DNA of 64,000 bases from Prolixibacteraceae bacterium (GTDB lineage Bacteria; Bacteroidota; Bacteroidia; Bacteroidales; Prolixibacteraceae). Positions 62,030-64,000 of the stretch are shown here, piece by piece. The stretch is from assembly GCA_028282705.1 (NCBI GenBank), contig JANQHI010000084.1:59059-123058 (forward strand), given 5' to 3'. The notes below the pieces were generated by a model that was not told the DNA's origin, did no database searches, and saw only the letters and a program-made list of their open reading frames with translations. The position numbers were made by a program, and so were the translations under genes. Each line of letters starts with the position of its first letter. The stretch's first letter is position 1.

Positions 62030-62728
62030 ATGGGATTATTCAATTTTACACAGGAGGAATTAGCTGCCATTATTTTATCAGTAAAGGTTGCTCTTGTTTG
62101 CACACTTTTGGCAATGCCTTTTGCAATAGGTATTGGTTGGTTTTTTGCCAGGAAAAGCTTTTTAGGCAAACCCATTATTGAGGGTATTTTTCATTTACCA
62201 CTTGTCCTTCCTCCTGTGACCACTGGCTACCTATTATTGCTTGTTTTTGGGGTGAATGGTTTTTTAGGGAAGTTCTTGTTTGAACAATGGGGGATCAAAA
62301 TAGCCTTTTCATTCTGGGCTGCTGTATTGGCTTCCATGGTTGTTTCATTTCCACTTATCACACGTTCCATTCGTTTGGCAGTTGAATTGGTTGATAAAAA
62401 TTATGAAGAAGCAGCCAGGACATTAGGGGCATCTGGGCTAAGGGTATTTTTTACCATTACATTGCCTTTGGCCCTGCCTGGTATTATTAGTGGGTTCATC
62501 CTGGGGTTTGCGCGTAGCCTTGGCGAATTTGGAGCAACCATCACCTTTGCCGGAAACATACAGGGCGAAACACAGACCTTGCCACTGGCAATCTTTTCCA
62601 AAATGCAAATACCAGGACAAGAATCTTCAACATTTAAATTAATGCTTGTTTCTGTGGTTATTTCTTTGTTGGCAATGGTAGGTGCTGAATACATTAATAA
62701 AAGGATATTAAAAAGAAAAAGAAGGTGA
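62030..62728 (+). CDS. modB: Molybdate ABC transporter, permease
   Basis: 232 residues from MGLFNFTQE at 62030; an ATG at 61997 would overlap modA. About five membrane helices; seen: EAARTLGASGLRVFFTITLPLALPGI, the EAA loop for docking ModC, and LPLVLPPVTTGYLLLLVFG. Pairs with ModA and ModC. The modB stop overlaps the modC GTG start by four bases. Confidence 0.92.
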   Translation: MGLFNFTQEELAAIILSVKVALVCTLLAMPFAIGIGWFFARKSFLGKPIIEGIFHLPLVLPPVTTGYLLLLVFGVNGFLGKFLFEQWGIKIAFSFWAAVLASMVVSFPLITRSIRLAVELVDKNYEEAARTLGASGLRVFFTITLPLALPGIISGFILGFARSLGEFGATITFAGNIQGETQTLPLAIFSKMQIPGQESSTFKLMLVSVVISLLAMVGAEYINKRILKRKRR

Positions 62729-63807
62729 AGCCATTTGTTCAGTTAGATATACAATTAAAAAAGGGTAACTTCTCCCTTCAAATTGAAGAACAAATACCTT
62801 CAGGGATTACAGGGGTATTTGGTTCTTCAGGGCATGGCAAAACAAGCCTGTTAAAAACCATATCTGGGATTTTTACTCCTGATCGGGGAAGTATTAATAT
62901 TAATGGGCATGTGGTGTTCAGTAGTAAAGACAAAATAAATATCCCCATAAAAGATAGGAAAATAGGTTATGTATTTCAGGAAGATAGGTTATTCCCACAT
63001 TTAACAATCCTGAAAAACTTGAAATATGCAATTAGTAAGAATGATAAAATTGAGCTAGAAAAGGTTGTTCATATTTTAAAGATTGGTCGTATATTAAATA
63101 AACATCCCGAAGAATGTTCAGGGGGAGAAAAGCAAAGGGCAGCAATAGCACGCGTTTTGTTAAGTTCTCCCAGGTTAATCCTGCTTGATGAGCCATTTTC
63201 TGCTGTTGATAATCGTTTAAGGAAAAACATTATCCCATATTTAATTGAAATTAATAAGGTATTTAATATCCCAATGGTTGTAGTTAGCCATGATCTAACT
63301 GATTTATTAAGCCTGACTAATCACATAACATTATTGAATAATGGTAGGGTTCAAAGATCAGGGAAATTTCATGACCTTATTTCTATTGAAAGGAATATTA
63401 CATTGATGCAGGGAACAGGGTTATGTAATGCGTTTTCTTTGTCAGTGTCAAATATTGACCAGCAAAAAAAAATAGTATTTTTAAAAAATACCTCTCATGA
63501 TTTTACTCTTCAGGCAATATTGCAGTCTTTTAAAAAGGAAATTAAGGTTGGTGATGAAGTAAAAGTATTAATTCGGCCAGAAGATATTTCGCTATCTCAT
63601 TCTTCAATAAGAGGAATTTCATTAAGAAATCAATTAAAAGGGGTGATCATAAAGGTATTTTTAAAGGATGGTTACTCATTTTGTTTGGTTGATGTAGGTG
63701 AAAAATTGCTAGTTGAGATAACTGAAGCATCAAAAAGAAGTATGGATTTGAAAGAAGGGAATGAGGTATATTGCCTATTCAAATCTGTTGCATTGAAAAT
63801 TATCTAA
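62725..63807 (+). CDS. modC: Molybdate ABC transporter, ATP-binding protein
   Basis: 360 residues from a GTG start that overlaps modB (GTGA). Seen: Walker A GSSGHGKT (about 33-40), Q-loop YVFQEDRLFPH, signature CSGGEKQRAAIARVL, Walker B ILLDEPFSAVD, H-loop VVSHD. A C-terminal TOBE/Mop-like part (about 290-350, IRPEDISLSHSS, LKGVIIKVFLKDG) may sense molybdate. Together with modAB it supplies molybdenum cofactor synthesis. Confidence 0.94.
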   Translation: MKPFVQLDIQLKKGNFSLQIEEQIPSGITGVFGSSGHGKTSLLKTISGIFTPDRGSININGHVVFSSKDKINIPIKDRKIGYVFQEDRLFPHLTILKNLKYAISKNDKIELEKVVHILKIGRILNKHPEECSGGEKQRAAIARVLLSSPRLILLDEPFSAVDNRLRKNIIPYLIEINKVFNIPMVVVSHDLTDLLSLTNHITLLNNGRVQRSGKFHDLISIERNITLMQGTGLCNAFSLSVSNIDQQKKIVFLKNTSHDFTLQAILQSFKKEIKVGDEVKVLIRPEDISLSHSSIRGISLRNQLKGVIIKVFLKDGYSFCLVDVGEKLLVEITEASKRSMDLKEGNEVYCLFKSVALKII

Positions 63808-64000
63808 AAAAATACACAAATAATCAAATTGAAAATCAACACGTTGCTTTTGGGAGGATAAAAAAAAGTAAAAAAAGTTTCACAAAAGCCTTGCAGAAAC
63901 GAAAAACCTGTTTACATTTGCAGCCGCTTTACAGGGGTACTTTATGGTTACTAAGCCTGTGGGTTTAAGGGGCTTTGTTTTTTTGTTTTTTCCCAGCTGT
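63808..64000. other. Sequence after modC, nothing recognised
   Basis: The last 190 bases of the window. A 65-codon frame overlaps the modC end and is not credible. No tRNA or terminator could be fixed. Confidence 0.3.

Noticed and set aside
63771..63968. 65-codon frame at the window end
   Set aside because: Overlaps the modC stop out of frame and is low in protein-like features.

Overview
The window looks like the chromosome of a low-GC, facultatively anaerobic member of the Bacteroidota, probably a Cytophagales-like lineage. The placement is inferred from family content: TlpA/DUF4369-type thioredoxin lipoproteins, SusC-plug-like repeats, DUF4922, AmpG/SpoIID/GH10-like peptidoglycan genes, and promoters of the TTTG / TAnnTTTG type. 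No tRNA, rRNA, CRISPR array or DDE transposase was recognised. About 50 protein genes or gene remnants are listed.

Layout. 1-3.8 kb (minus): AmpG-like permease, SpoIID-like protein and DUF4922 protein. 4-8.1 kb: small conserved genes (STAS-like, PUA-like, DUF1697, CPBP protease) and an AAA+ ATPase with a nuclease-like C-terminus (ATPase 1). 8.2-11.2 kb: three Rossmann-fold dehydrogenase genes under a TetR regulator. 11.3-17.6 kb: mixed genes, three of them broken (histidine kinase remnant, membrane protein next to a winged-helix regulator, sulfatase). 18-26.5 kb: NhaA, TMEM175-like channel, Rex, NmrA-like and AraC-like genes, a TlpA lipoprotein. 26.7-34.3 kb: serine hydrolase with a frameshifted signal peptide, the class III ribonucleotide reductase operon nrdD-nrdG behind a cobalamin riboswitch, a VOC lipoprotein, and a broken outer-membrane barrel gene. 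34.6-36 kb: a ClpP-fold protease with a small partner gene. 36.1-40.1 kb: glycosyltransferase, GH10-like hydrolase and BadF-type kinase, probably functional partners of the AmpG cluster. 40.3-57.4 kb: two parallel TlpA-BlaI-BlaR1 operons separated by mfd and a coiled-coil lipoprotein, with two further ATPases (2 and 3). 57.6-63.8 kb: pcm, pyrC, a dolichol-phosphate-mannose-synthase-like gene, a GNAT acetyltransferase and modABC.

Most notable. (1) Two of the three single-gene ATPase/PD-(D/E)XK-like units lie between long direct repeats that copy the neighbouring transcription terminator (about 190 bp around 40.4-42.3 kb; 68 bp, 65 identical, around 50.5-51.9 kb). All three ATPases have private repeats or dyads just upstream. 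This suggests self-regulated, possibly mobile single-gene elements that enter at terminators. (2) Two BlaI/BlaR1-type systems control TlpA-family thioredoxins rather than beta-lactamases, each with its own operator set over a Bacteroidota promoter; one BlaR1 carries a TonB-like C-terminus, the other a FecR-like segment, five tandem SusC-plug-like repeats and a TonB-like end. (3) A cobalamin riboswitch precedes nrdDG. (4) A TlpA gene is bounded by about 22-bp inverted repeats.

Several genes carry single-base frameshifts, some in homopolymers; these are either real decay or assembly errors and cannot be told apart here. Positions of motifs were counted by eye and may be off by one or two bases.
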